Of a stretch of DNA of 60,000 nucleotides, positions 35,373-45,724 are shown in pieces (position 1 is the first letter of the stretch; each line of letters opens with the position of its first letter). Source of the DNA: Symsagittifera roscoffensis (Eukaryota > Xenacoelomorpha > Acoela > Convolutidae). A program made the position numbers and the translations under genes. Below the pieces are notes generated by a model. That model was not told the origin of the DNA and searched no databases. It saw nothing but the letters and a program-made list of their open reading frames with translations. The DNA is taken from NCBI RefSeq assembly GCF_963678635.1, contig NC_087069.1, positions 7,204,633 through 7,264,632 of the forward strand, in the 5' to 3' direction.

Positions 35373-38300
35373 CGAAACTCCAGATGATGATGAAATCTTT
35401 CCTTTTATAGTAGATGCAGATACTGATAGAGGACAACACATATTTTGTCAAAATTTACTCGTAAATTTATTTGAACCCGGAATCAGTCCATGTAAAACAG
35501 AGTTCCCAGATGTAAAAATCAAAAGACAAATCATAGACCACTACTTAAAAGATATATGCAACATAACACAACAGTATGGAATCTACTCCATAGAATTCAC
35601 TTCCCCAAACCATAATAATAGAAAATATACAATTCAAACAGACGACCTTGATTTAGAATTTTCAAAAGTTTTTTCAGAATATATAAAAAGCATCCAATAC
35701 CATAACTCACAAAGAGCAAACTCCATATTCACCAATGAAGTTTTCGCAATAATATATAGTTATATTTCGATATTAGAAAACGAAATCCCAATAACAAATG
35801 TCTCACCGACAGAAACATCTAAACATTTGAAAGTACGACATGAAATCACACTACTCTCTAGTTATTTAAACATCATTAAAGAAAATTTCACGAAAGACGA
35901 CGTTTCACAACATACAAAACACGATCTACAAAAAATTTTGGCATGGTTCATAATAGATTATTTCACACACAATATTGATTTAATTGCACAAGCAAGAAAA
36001 AATTTTAGACCCCAAAACTCGAACGATGATACCGCTATCACAGAACAATCAGATTATGTTTGGGACCCCGAATGGTCTCATCCCGCATTTATAAGCTTTC
36101 CACAATCAATCTCAAGTCAAGCAATAGGTACAATATCTTACATAAGAGATTATGTAAGAGTAATACCATTAACAATTGATGCAACACCATTAAACTATAA
36201 TACATTTTTACCCGATACACAAAATAATAGTTTAAACTCTACAGTTATACACAATGAAAACCTCAATGGAACTAGGAATCTTACTCAACAAGATATCCAG
36301 ACACCATCACACTTCATAAATAAAGAAATTGTACACACAACAACTACACAACAAAGTATTTCACCAATACGCCCAAATTTAACAACACCAAGAAATACAA
36401 ATCTTTCACAAACACAAGTAACCTTACAATCAACCGTTAAACCTTCGGTTGCCCCTAAATATTCACAAATGGATTACCAAACATACAGACCCATGACAAT
36501 ACCATCAAAAACACGCAAAACATTCACTAGAAACAACTTTGCAGACCATAATTATAATTATACACATCCGTCAAAAACAAATTATCAACCACAAAGAAAT
36601 TTTAATCAATATACAAAACCTCGAAACTGGGATAACCCAACGGCCCAATATAATTCCAAAAATTTTCAACCAAATCCTCCACAGGATCACAGTGAAAATT
36701 ATCCATTTTTTCAACAAAATAAAAATAAAAAACAGACATCTTATCAAATGGATTATTTATCCTCAGATGATGATTTCTTACAACCAGATATATTTGCACA
36801 AAATACTCAAGGATATCGTAGACAAGGAATACAGAGAACACGTACAAATCATAGAAATTTTTCTCCACAACCAATAGATGCACAACATCAACAACCAATT
36901 CAACAACAAAATCTAATTAATACACAATCTTTTCAACCAATTCAACAACAAAATCCAATGACTGCACACTCGTATCAACCATTACAAATGCAAAATGAAA
37001 TACCACTCCCATATTATCTCCAACAACATGAAATAACAAGAAACCAACTTTCAAATTTTTCTCAAATGCCAAATGCAGCAGAATCATTACAAATGACAAT
37101 GAATCCATACCTTATGGGTGGATCATCAATAACATCAAACAAACCTTTAATGGTTTTCACAGGAACAGACCCTGAATACTCTGTAGAAGATTATTTAAAT
37201 GCAGTAACAGCAAACCTGATTTTAAATATTGGACCTGAACCAATTAATACGCCACTACATCAAAACTGGATACATCGACGCACAGCGTTAATACAAACAA
37301 CCTTAGATGGCGCAGCCCAAAAATGGTTTTCAGTACTACCTCTAGAAATAAAATCAAACTGGAAAAGGTTTACACAGGAATTTTCAAAAATGTTTGACTC
37401 CGAAAGAAACAAACAACAACAAAGAGTTTTATGTAATGAAATTCGCAGATTACCAAACGAAACCATCAAGCAAATAGCAGTACGAATCGAAACACTAGTT
37501 CGAAAAGCATATTCATTAAATACACATGACTATAAAAACACAAAGATGACAGAAATCTTAATGATGACCTTAACACCACAATTAAGGAAAATAGCAATAA
37601 AAAAGAGAGCATCCCATCCTTCTTCAATTCGAGAACCCGATTTAGATTTTCGAAAACTAGTAGACAAATTAGAACAACAAGCAGAAATCACGATGAAACT
37701 AGAAGAAACGGAAAATCTGAAATTACAATACGTTAACAGAATTGAAACGACTCCCACTAATATTAATAATATACAGGAATCAGAGACAGACCTCGTTGAA
37801 AAAATCACTGAAATACTCAATATCTACGAAAAGAACCCAAACTTTAAAGGCAAACCATCTTTCAAAAAATGGTGTAATTATTGCCGACGATACGGACACA
37901 GTATTTCCGAATGTAGACAAAAACAGCAAGACAATCAAAATAAACCTCAAAAATATAAAGAACCAAATAAATCATTCTATCAATACATGAAAGATCAAAA
38001 TCTACCGAACAAAACAGTCCACAGCAACAACAGTTCAGGAAAACCACTCCCGAACAATACAAATTATACAAGAAATCAATCACCATATAACTCAAGTTAT
38101 AGAGGAAGATCACCAGAACAAAGAAACACGAATAATTCATCACAAAATCACTACAATAGACCAAATAGTCGAAATAACTACTCCAGATCAAATTCAAATA
38201 CACAACGATTTGTTTCTAGATCTAATTCCCAATCAAGAAATGACTACTATCCAAACAACCAATCACGAAATTCATCATACAATAGGAATAGAAACTACTC

Positions 38301-41300
38301 CTATAATCGAAATAGAAGTTATTCAAACAACCGAAACCAGAATTACCCGAACAATCGATCAAGGAATAACTCATATAATAGATCGAACTATAACAGACCA
38401 AACAATAATTACCAAAACAGATCGCGAAATAATTCACAAAATCGACACTCAAGTTATAATAATCGTTATAGAAATTATTCCCAATCACCACACCGGAATA
38501 ATAATAACTATAGAAATTCTAATAATCGCCACAGAAGTAGTACACCTAAACATCAAAGACAAATCAATCAAGTACAATCTAACCCAGAAACAACATCAGA
38601 CCCTCCAGGTATTGATGACACAGTAACTGATACGTTACAACTCAATCAAATAAACTGTACATCATCAGATTCAGAAAGTGATACTGAAAACACTCTTTCT
38701 ATCAATATAATAAAAGTCGAAAATGACTATGAATCTGTCATATATGAACAACCCTTTTCATCACACATATATGAAAATCAATCAGAATTTCTTCAAAATT
38801 ATTACACTACACCCATAAATTCCACACCAACGACGCAAGAAACAAATGAGATTAACACTACAGATCAAACCAATAAAAATACCAAAACAAAATGCTTGAA
38901 TACAAACCATATTTATCAAAATATACAAAAAGAACAACCCAAAGAAAAAATTTGGACAATACCATTTCTCTTAGAAAGCCCAAGAAATAAAGAATTTCAA
39001 CCACCAGACCTTGAAATAGATTTTTTAATTGATTCAGGAGCAGAATCAAACATAATAAACATCCCCACATGGAATGAAATAAAAACTTTACACCCAAAGC
39101 TAATACCTCTTGAAACCTCCAGTAAGTTAGCAACAGCACAAGGATCAACATTGATAAACTACGGAAAAATCCAATTATTTCTCCTCCCCACCAGAACAAT
39201 GGAACAAAGCAAAATTTTAAATAAGCCATTTAAACAAATATTCCATATCACTGACATTAAATATAATATCATTGGAATACCATTTATTTCGAAGTATATA
39301 CCAACAATTAACATACTAAATAGTAAAATATTAATCAAAGATAAATATACAAAAACAAAAGAAACATCCTTAACATTTTTTCAAAGATTAAATAAACAAC
39401 CACCATTCTTTTCAAAATTCTACCCGATATTTAACCAACAAAGAAAACACCTAAAACCACTATCAGGAAATATCTATAATTTTTCAATCAAACAAGTTCA
39501 CCAATATGATAAAGAACAAAACAAACAAAAATTTTATATGTCAGAATTTGAATTCAAACCAATCCACAAATTTTTCAAAATCACAATCTCATCCATAAAA
39601 TATTTGAAAAATTCGAATTCCGATATCATTTCCTTACATGTCTATAACAACACACCTTACCAAGTAACATTACCTTTAGGACTTTTAGGATACTGTGAAA
39701 CCAACGCTACAATATCACCAATACACGAAAAAGCCTATCGCGTAAATAATATACTCCAATTACTAGATATTTGCCAATCTACAATTCTTAATGAAGAATT
39801 ATCTATAAATAATATAATAAGTAACGAAAACAGAAATACGGATTATTTCACAAAAACTCCATATTTCAAACCTACATTCAACATAAGTAACTACACAGAG
39901 GACCAACAGAAATTTTTAACAATGTTTAATTTCCAACATTCACAAATAACACAAGACGAATTCGAAAAGTTAGCCAAACAGCTAATTGAATATTCATCAG
40001 TCTATGCAACATCAAAATTCGATGTTGGAAAAATCAGTTCATCACTACATCTCCCGTTAAAACCAAACGCAGTTTTCAAAAAACAGAGAGCAAGTAAAGT
40101 ACCAATTCACTTACATGATAAAGTAAACAGATTACTCGATATTTTAGAACAATACAACATTATATCACCAGTTAATAAAGAAGAACAACCAAAAGGCAAC
40201 ACATTTATCAACCCCGTTATCATTCTAGCTAAAGGAGAATCATTAAAAATCGTTCTCGATGCTAGATACCTCAATTCACTTATAGATGAATCAAAATGTA
40301 ATTGGCCCATTGAACCAATACAAGTTATTTTAACAAAAATAAACGGCAAATACTTTACAACCGCCGATATGAATAGTGCATACAATCAAATGCCACTAGA
40401 TGAACAATCACGACGTTTAACACAATTTGTTATCGGAAACCAACAATATGAATTCAACCGCTTATTCTATGGAATATCCATAGGACCAGCAGCATTTTCA
40501 GCTTTTATGAGCAAAATTTTTAGACCACTAATACTCAAGAAAAACGCAATCACCTATTTAGACGATGTTTTTATGCAATCACAAACAAAAGACGAGATGT
40601 TCAATGTTTTAGAAAAATATCACCAAATACTTCAGAACGAAAATCTGAAGGCCGCCCCCGATAAATCACACTTCTTTTTGACAAGAGTTAAATTCTTAGG
40701 ACATAATATAGAAAGAAAAACAATCACTCCATTGAAATCACGCATTGACGCTATTCAAAAACTTCAACCACCAACAAATAAAAAGAAAATCCAAGAATTT
40801 CTTGGAATGTTAAACTTTTTAAGTAAATATGTTTATAAAATGCAATTATATCTACGACCATTTTATAACATCCTTAGACAACAAAATAATTTTGAATGGA
40901 ACACAGAACATCAAACACGATTTGAAGAAATAAAGAAACTTTTAACTGAACAAATTTCAAACACAATTCCAGATTCAAATCAACCATTTTATGCAATGTG
41001 CGATGCTTCGAACTTTGGCATCGGTGCAGCACTAATACAATCACATAATGGTACAAATAAAATGAACCTCATATCAGCAAATTCTCGATTATTCACTCAA
41101 GCAGAGCTACGACTCTCCACTCTAATGAGAGAATGTACAGCCATAATATATACACTGACAGAATATGAATTTCTGATACTTGGATCAAAACATCCAACAG
41201 TTCTATTCACAGACCATAAACCAATCATCTTTCTCTTTACACAAAAATCTAACCCAAACCACCGAGTTTACAGATTTCAACTAATTCTAATGAAATTTCC

Positions 41301-43569
41301 AAACTTACATATAGTTTGGACTGCAGGAAAAAATCTTGCATTACCAGACACCTTAAGTCGAAATACACCACCTGAATTACTTACACGAAAAACAACAGTT
41401 GAAATACCCAAAAACATAAAATTCTACCTTGCAGAAAACGAAACATCACCCCGACTGGAATGCAAATATGCAGTAAAAACTGATATTGAACAATCACAAA
41501 TAAATAGTTTACAACATTTCCCACTTTATTTAGATTGTCAAAATAATCATTATGAAGTTGATTTACTTGGAACATCAACTTTCAAACCAATCCCATATTC
41601 TCAATGGATAAAAAATAACACCCAACAAAAACGAACAAAACAACACCCACATAAGAAAGACAATTTTCCACTAATTGAAAAAGAAGATTTAACTGATAAA
41701 ATAAATTTATCAGGACCACAAACAAATGATTCAAAATACACAATAAATCAAGTTTTTGACCTTCACGACCCACTTGACACAATACCCTTATCTAAATTAG
41801 AAATCGAAAACATTTTTCTCCCCCCAACAGAAACAATTACAATTTCAACACTGAAACAATATCAAAACCTTGACCCAATAATTCGACAACTGAAATCATG
41901 GCACAAATATAAAACTAAACCTATCAAAGCAGATTCAACCATTCTAGGAAACAAAACACTCCTCCGATACTTTCGCAAATTTAACAACACAACCATTAAC
42001 GAAAATACAGACCTTTTAGAGTATAACCTGAATGAATCTACAGTTCCATGTCTCCCTTTAAGTATGATTCTTATAGCTTTTAATATTTCACATACACAAA
42101 ATATTAAAGGACACTCTGGATCAGAAAAAACATATTCAAATTTTATACAAAATTTTTACTTCCCAAATGCACCAATTTGGATAAAAGTACTATGCAATGA
42201 CTGTATAGTATGTCAACTAAATAAACCTTACCCAAATCAAAAACAAATAGCACAAAAACAAGATTTTAAAGGACAAAGCTTGTACTTTAACCATCGTATC
42301 TCATTTGATACCAAAGGACCAATTTCACCCTCATCAGAAGGAAACTCCTACATTATGGTAATTGTTGACGCATTTACACATTATGTAGCACTTAACCCAG
42401 TACCACATTGTAACGCTTATTACGCTTACACAACACTCTATGAACACTGGATAGCAAAATTCGGACTACCAGAAATTTTAGTTACAGACAACGGTACAGA
42501 ATTCATAAATAATGAAATTATCACACTATGTCATTTATATAACATAAAACACAAACCACGTACATCTCATGCACCTTGGACAAACGGCCTAGTCGAAGGT
42601 ATGAACCGTTCATTACAAGAATATCTTAGATGTATCATCAACGGAAATGATACAAAATATACCGAATGGTCAGCAGATGTAAAATTATTTCCCTTAGCAT
42701 ATAATTCACAAATTACGACAACTTTAGGAATGTCACCATACGAAATGGTTTTTAACCAAAAGCCACGCAAACCAATAATGTTTACAGCAAATTCTCATAA
42801 AAACGCACAAGGTTACTGTCAACCAAATAAAGACTCAATTTGTTATAACCTACCTTTACATACACACGATGAAGATCATTTTCATCACCCACAAATTCTT
42901 AAACTAGCCTCCGGTACACACACCGAATGGATTCTAAATAGAGATAAAAAACACAATGAAATTTATCAAAAAATAACAAAAAAGTTATTACAAAGACAAA
43001 ACATTAATGAACAAATCAATTCACGTTTTACACCAGCCTCCGAATTAAAAATTGGAACATTTGTTTTAATACCTAATTTTAATACTCAAAAAGGAATTTC
43101 TAAAAAATTACAACCCCTTCGAAAAGGACCATACCAAATAATTGCAAAACCCACTGATGTCACATATAAAATTACCGACTCAAACAAAAAAGAAATCGTT
43201 CAACATCGAAACAACCTATTACCTTATTACCCAAAAGAATACGCACTCCGCGAATTAACTCAATTATATTCTTTCACAGGATTAAAAATCATTCAAAATG
43301 AACCACATCTGAAAAACACAGAACAAAATGATAACCCCACCGAAAATCAAAACACAAAACCAATCGCCACCAAAAACAATACACAAAACCATAAAGAATC
43401 CCCAAAACAAAGAAAAAATAGAAAAATGACCGAACAAATAATACCCCAAGAACAAATCGACAAATCAGAAAATAGAAAAACAACAAGACTCCGAAATCAA
43501 CCACGTAAAAACTATAAAATATTCATCCCCCAATCTAAAATTTTAAAGAAAGTAGAATTTCAAAAGTAA
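35347..43569 (+). CDS. gag-pol: Gag-Pol polyprotein, single 2740-aa frame, copy B
   Basis: Encodes particle protein, protease and replication enzymes of a Ty3/gypsy element. Gag capsid-like region about residues 595-790 (WIHRRTALIQTTLDGAAQKW motif); CCHC zinc knuckle C843-C846-H851-C856; Asn/Arg/Ser-rich stretch about 895-1070. Aspartic protease motif DSGA at 1229-1232. Reverse transcriptase about 1575-1810, with Asp1638 in VLDARYL and YLDD at 1737-1740. RNase H about 1880-2010 (Asp1886, TDHKP near 1956). Integrase: His2249, His2256, Cys2286, Cys2289 zinc site; catalytic Asp2321, Asp2381 (TDNGTEF), Glu2417 with D-35-E spacing; GPY/F module near 2594. No frameshift or stop separates Gag from Pol, unlike many retroviruses. 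The start is the ATG overlapping ORF1. Confidence 0.97.
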   Translation: MSSTHTPGDETPDDDEIFPFIVDADTDRGQHIFCQNLLVNLFEPGISPCKTEFPDVKIKRQIIDHYLKDICNITQQYGIYSIEFTSPNHNNRKYTIQTDDLDLEFSKVFSEYIKSIQYHNSQRANSIFTNEVFAIIYSYISILENEIPITNVSPTETSKHLKVRHEITLLSSYLNIIKENFTKDDVSQHTKHDLQKILAWFIIDYFTHNIDLIAQARKNFRPQNSNDDTAITEQSDYVWDPEWSHPAFISFPQSISSQAIGTISYIRDYVRVIPLTIDATPLNYNTFLPDTQNNSLNSTVIHNENLNGTRNLTQQDIQTPSHFINKEIVHTTTTQQSISPIRPNLTTPRNTNLSQTQVTLQSTVKPSVAPKYSQMDYQTYRPMTIPSKTRKTFTRNNFADHNYNYTHPSKTNYQPQRNFNQYTKPRNWDNPTAQYNSKNFQPNPPQDHSENYPFFQQNKNKKQTSYQMDYLSSDDDFLQPDIFAQNTQGYRRQGIQRTRTNHRNFSPQPIDAQHQQPIQQQNLINTQSFQPIQQQNPMTAHSYQPLQMQNEIPLPYYLQQHEITRNQLSNFSQMPNAAESLQMTMNPYLMGGSSITSNKPLMVFTGTDPEYSVEDYLNAVTANLILNIGPEPINTPLHQNWIHRRTALIQTTLDGAAQKWFSVLPLEIKSNWKRFTQEFSKMFDSERNKQQQRVLCNEIRRLPNETIKQIAVRIETLVRKAYSLNTHDYKNTKMTEILMMTLTPQLRKIAIKKRASHPSSIREPDLDFRKLVDKLEQQAEITMKLEETENLKLQYVNRIETTPTNINNIQESETDLVEKITEILNIYEKNPNFKGKPSFKKWCNYCRRYGHSISECRQKQQDNQNKPQKYKEPNKSFYQYMKDQNLPNKTVHSNNSSGKPLPNNTNYTRNQSPYNSSYRGRSPEQRNTNNSSQNHYNRPNSRNNYSRSNSNTQRFVSRSNSQSRNDYYPNNQSRNSSYNRNRNYSYNRNRSYSNNRNQNYPNNRSRNNSYNRSNYNRPNNNYQNRSRNNSQNRHSSYNNRYRNYSQSPHRNNNNYRNSNNRHRSSTPKHQRQINQVQSNPETTSDPPGIDDTVTDTLQLNQINCTSSDSESDTENTLSINIIKVENDYESVIYEQPFSSHIYENQSEFLQNYYTTPINSTPTTQETNEINTTDQTNKNTKTKCLNTNHIYQNIQKEQPKEKIWTIPFLLESPRNKEFQPPDLEIDFLIDSGAESNIINIPTWNEIKTLHPKLIPLETSSKLATAQGSTLINYGKIQLFLLPTRTMEQSKILNKPFKQIFHITDIKYNIIGIPFISKYIPTINILNSKILIKDKYTKTKETSLTFFQRLNKQPPFFSKFYPIFNQQRKHLKPLSGNIYNFSIKQVHQYDKEQNKQKFYMSEFEFKPIHKFFKITISSIKYLKNSNSDIISLHVYNNTPYQVTLPLGLLGYCETNATISPIHEKAYRVNNILQLLDICQSTILNEELSINNIISNENRNTDYFTKTPYFKPTFNISNYTEDQQKFLTMFNFQHSQITQDEFEKLAKQLIEYSSVYATSKFDVGKISSSLHLPLKPNAVFKKQRASKVPIHLHDKVNRLLDILEQYNIISPVNKEEQPKGNTFINPVIILAKGESLKIVLDARYLNSLIDESKCNWPIEPIQVILTKINGKYFTTADMNSAYNQMPLDEQSRRLTQFVIGNQQYEFNRLFYGISIGPAAFSAFMSKIFRPLILKKNAITYLDDVFMQSQTKDEMFNVLEKYHQILQNENLKAAPDKSHFFLTRVKFLGHNIERKTITPLKSRIDAIQKLQPPTNKKKIQEFLGMLNFLSKYVYKMQLYLRPFYNILRQQNNFEWNTEHQTRFEEIKKLLTEQISNTIPDSNQPFYAMCDASNFGIGAALIQSHNGTNKMNLISANSRLFTQAELRLSTLMRECTAIIYTLTEYEFLILGSKHPTVLFTDHKPIIFLFTQKSNPNHRVYRFQLILMKFPNLHIVWTAGKNLALPDTLSRNTPPELLTRKTTVEIPKNIKFYLAENETSPRLECKYAVKTDIEQSQINSLQHFPLYLDCQNNHYEVDLLGTSTFKPIPYSQWIKNNTQQKRTKQHPHKKDNFPLIEKEDLTDKINLSGPQTNDSKYTINQVFDLHDPLDTIPLSKLEIENIFLPPTETITISTLKQYQNLDPIIRQLKSWHKYKTKPIKADSTILGNKTLLRYFRKFNNTTINENTDLLEYNLNESTVPCLPLSMILIAFNISHTQNIKGHSGSEKTYSNFIQNFYFPNAPIWIKVLCNDCIVCQLNKPYPNQKQIAQKQDFKGQSLYFNHRISFDTKGPISPSSEGNSYIMVIVDAFTHYVALNPVPHCNAYYAYTTLYEHWIAKFGLPEILVTDNGTEFINNEIITLCHLYNIKHKPRTSHAPWTNGLVEGMNRSLQEYLRCIINGNDTKYTEWSADVKLFPLAYNSQITTTLGMSPYEMVFNQKPRKPIMFTANSHKNAQGYCQPNKDSICYNLPLHTHDEDHFHHPQILKLASGTHTEWILNRDKKHNEIYQKITKKLLQRQNINEQINSRFTPASELKIGTFVLIPNFNTQKGISKKLQPLRKGPYQIIAKPTDVTYKITDSNKKEIVQHRNNLLPYYPKEYALRELTQLYSFTGLKIIQNEPHLKNTEQNDNPTENQNTKPIATKNNTQNHKESPKQRKNRKMTEQIIPQEQIDKSENRKTTRLRNQPRKNYKIFIPQSKILKKVEFQK

Positions 43570-44166
43570 TTTTAACATTTGCTTCACAATCTTGAAACCT
43601 CCGAAACATTTTTCATTTACATTTTTCAAAATAACATGCTGACAAGTACGTAATAATTCTAGTTCAAAATAGACCAATAGGATTCATCCAATCCGTCACT
43701 TTCTCTAACTCAAACTAAGACCAATTAGACGAATCATATAGAACTCCAGGCACATCTATAACTATAACTTTACGACCTCCAGGTCAAAAATAAGCAAACC
43801 ACTCCAACTTGACAACTAAAATAAATATCACCATAATACCGTACCCCTCCCTTATCTAATAACCCAAAGATCAACAATATTTCCCCAACTCAGACCACGA
43901 ATACCCCCAAAGCAAATTTGTTAACTTAGCCTAAAGTAACAAAATGAACATTTTAATTAGCCTAAAGTATAAAAATCTCACCATACCCCGGATCATTTGA
44001 CAAACAAAAATAAAGAAAAAGTAGACCTCCCAGTCACCATGAAAATTGCCCCCAACAATTTTTTACAAAACTCAACCCACTTGTCAAAAAACTAATAAAT
44101 AATCCGACCACACTAGAAAATCGCCTCAAACAGCAAAAAATATTCGACCAAGAGATCATTTCTTAA
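43570..44166 (+). other. spacer between gag-pol and 3' cassette, copy B
   Basis: About 600 bp without an ORF of note. It contains paired TTAGCCTAAAGTA repeats (near 43926 and 43961), also present in A, and GACCTCCAGGTC. It may hold the acceptor for subgenomic mRNAs; none can be fixed by eye. Confidence 0.4.
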
Positions 44167-44307
44167 ATGCTCTTCTCTCAATCAGTTACTCAAATACTCA
44201 TAAATCTTAAACATTTTTTTACAATACTTGAAACCTTTATAATATTTCTTTTTGATATACTTGAATCTTTTCTAATAATCCTAATCATTTTTTGTAACAT
44301 TTTTTAA
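44167..44307 (+). CDS. short hydrophobic ORF (46 aa), copy B
   Basis: ATG-initiated frame, almost wholly hydrophobic (NLKHFF, TFIIFLFDILESF, IIFCNIF). After its TAA the same frame stays open for 29 codons and ends in an ATGA overlap with the next ORF at 44394. Copy A lacks the TAA and the ATG, reading through 76 codons. The full-length form is probably about 76 codons, with B carrying a stop or depending on readthrough. Likely a membrane peptide if translated. Confidence 0.4.
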   Translation: MLFSQSVTQILINLKHFFTILETFIIFLFDILESFLIILIIFCNIF

Positions 44308-44393
44308 ATTTTCTACACTATTCTCGAACTATTCCTCCAACTTTCCAAAACCCTTGATTACATTCACAGGTACGAGTCATATAACTTGTCTAA

Positions 44394-44582
44394 ATGATAC
44401 GAACAATTTTCAGTAGAACCGATATTTTTTTATTATTTGTAATTTTCATAGCATTCTTATCATCCCTCATTTTGACCATCTGTAAATGTATAAAGAAAGC
44501 AATCCTCACATTTGCCCTAGCAACAATCCTTCTAATTCTTTTTTTGGAAGAATATTATAATAAACACAAAATTTCTCACTAA
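44394..44582 (+). CDS. small double-TM protein (62 aa), copy B
   Basis: Predicted hairpin membrane protein: hydrophobic segments about residues 11-31 and 34-52 around a basic KCIKKA turn, with tail EEYYNKHKISH. It is nearly identical in copy A. Its ATG overlaps the stop of the preceding hydrophobic frame, suggesting coupled translation. It is similar in size and design to viral small hydrophobic proteins; homology is not established. It lies upstream of the ATG-less frame and env, so it may belong to a virion-envelope gene block. Confidence 0.6.
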   Translation: MIRTIFSRTDIFLLFVIFIAFLSSLILTICKCIKKAILTFALATILLILFLEEYYNKHKISH

Positions 44583-44590
44583 AGTAATAA

Positions 44591-45724
44591 TTCAAAAAAC
44601 TATCAAAAATTGCTACCCAAAAGTCACAAAGTCAGTCTTCACCGACATCATCCCAAGATAACCAAACACCACCTTCAATTACTCAAAATCCTCAAACATC
44701 TACACGAATTTCTTTTCAAGACAATCCATACACTTTTGAAGAACGACATGCTCGTTTATCAGAACCACTAGAACCAGTTCAACGACAAGCACCTTTAAGC
44801 GAACCAACATATAACCTATACCCAACACTACCACAAGAACTAAGTAGAATAAGAAATTCTAGTCAAAACCAAAATACAGTCGAAATAATTAGACAAATTA
44901 TACATCCTCGACGAAACAGAAATCTTCAAACTCCCCGAGTTCATTTTGATATACCTCAATCCCCATCACAAAACACTCCAGAAAACCCCATTGGTATATT
45001 ACCAGAAACCCCTACACTTCTTTCACAACGTAGCACCTCAAGCCTACCATCAGATTACTTAGGTTCAACACCAACATCTGAGCAAATACGTGAAAATCCC
45101 TTTAACCCCCCAAACCAGGCATCACGACTACCATATTGGACTACACATTCATTTACACAAGGTGAACCAAATTTAGTCAATGACCCCATAGATATTTCTA
45201 CGGATACAACAACATCCTCATCGCTACCAGAAACATTATCACTACCATCAACACCATCAATAAGCCAGTTTTCACCACCACCTTTTAACTTAAACTTTCC
45301 AAATAATCTCGACGCCAGATATCGAGAACAATCATCAATAAATATTCCTTTAAGACTAGATTGGAATACATTTACAGCACCTCCACCACTATTTGGACAA
45401 CATCAAGAAAGTAACCGCCTTCATAACTGGGCACTTAATAGATTACAATATCGCCAAGATATTCACAACGATATCCGTGATCACAATATTCAAATACTCC
45501 AACAAAACAGTTTACAATTAAAGTTTGAAATCACAGTTAAGTTAAATAATATTACCCAACATCCCTACCCATTAAATCCACCTAACATAACAGCTCAATC
45601 ACTACCACCACCGTTTATAACTACTGAAGTAATATACAAATACGACAGATATACCAAAAACACAATTGGCTACATTACATTTTATAATCCATACTCAGGA
45701 TTATCATACACATGTATATTCTAA
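44591..45724 (+). CDS. conserved 377-codon ORF without any ATG, copy B
   Basis: An open frame bounded by TAATAA at 44585-44590 and TAA at 45722-45724 that contains no methionine codon. Composition: Ser/Thr/Pro/Gln-rich N-terminal half (repeated PETP and LSQRSTSS type motifs) and a more ordered C-terminal part (RLQYRQDIHNDIRDHN, then YKYDRYTKNTIGYITF). Copy A keeps the same frame with one TGA; differences are concentrated at third codon positions and protein sequence is well kept, so it was translated. Initiation must be non-AUG or through splicing. Frameshift from the 62-aa ORF is excluded in B because that ORF ends before this frame opens. It overlaps the env ATG by 13 nt. No family recognised. 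Confidence 0.65.
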   Translation, partial: FKKLSKIATQKSQSQSSPTSSQDNQTPPSITQNPQTSTRISFQDNPYTFEERHARLSEPLEPVQRQAPLSEPTYNLYPTLPQELSRIRNSSQNQNTVEIIRQIIHPRRNRNLQTPRVHFDIPQSPSQNTPENPIGILPETPTLLSQRSTSSLPSDYLGSTPTSEQIRENPFNPPNQASRLPYWTTHSFTQGEPNLVNDPIDISTDTTTSSSLPETLSLPSTPSISQFSPPPFNLNFPNNLDARYREQSSINIPLRLDWNTFTAPPPLFGQHQESNRLHNWALNRLQYRQDIHNDIRDHNIQILQQNSLQLKFEITVKLNNITQHPYPLNPPNITAQSLPPPFITTEVIYKYDRYTKNTIGYITFYNPYSGLSYTCIF

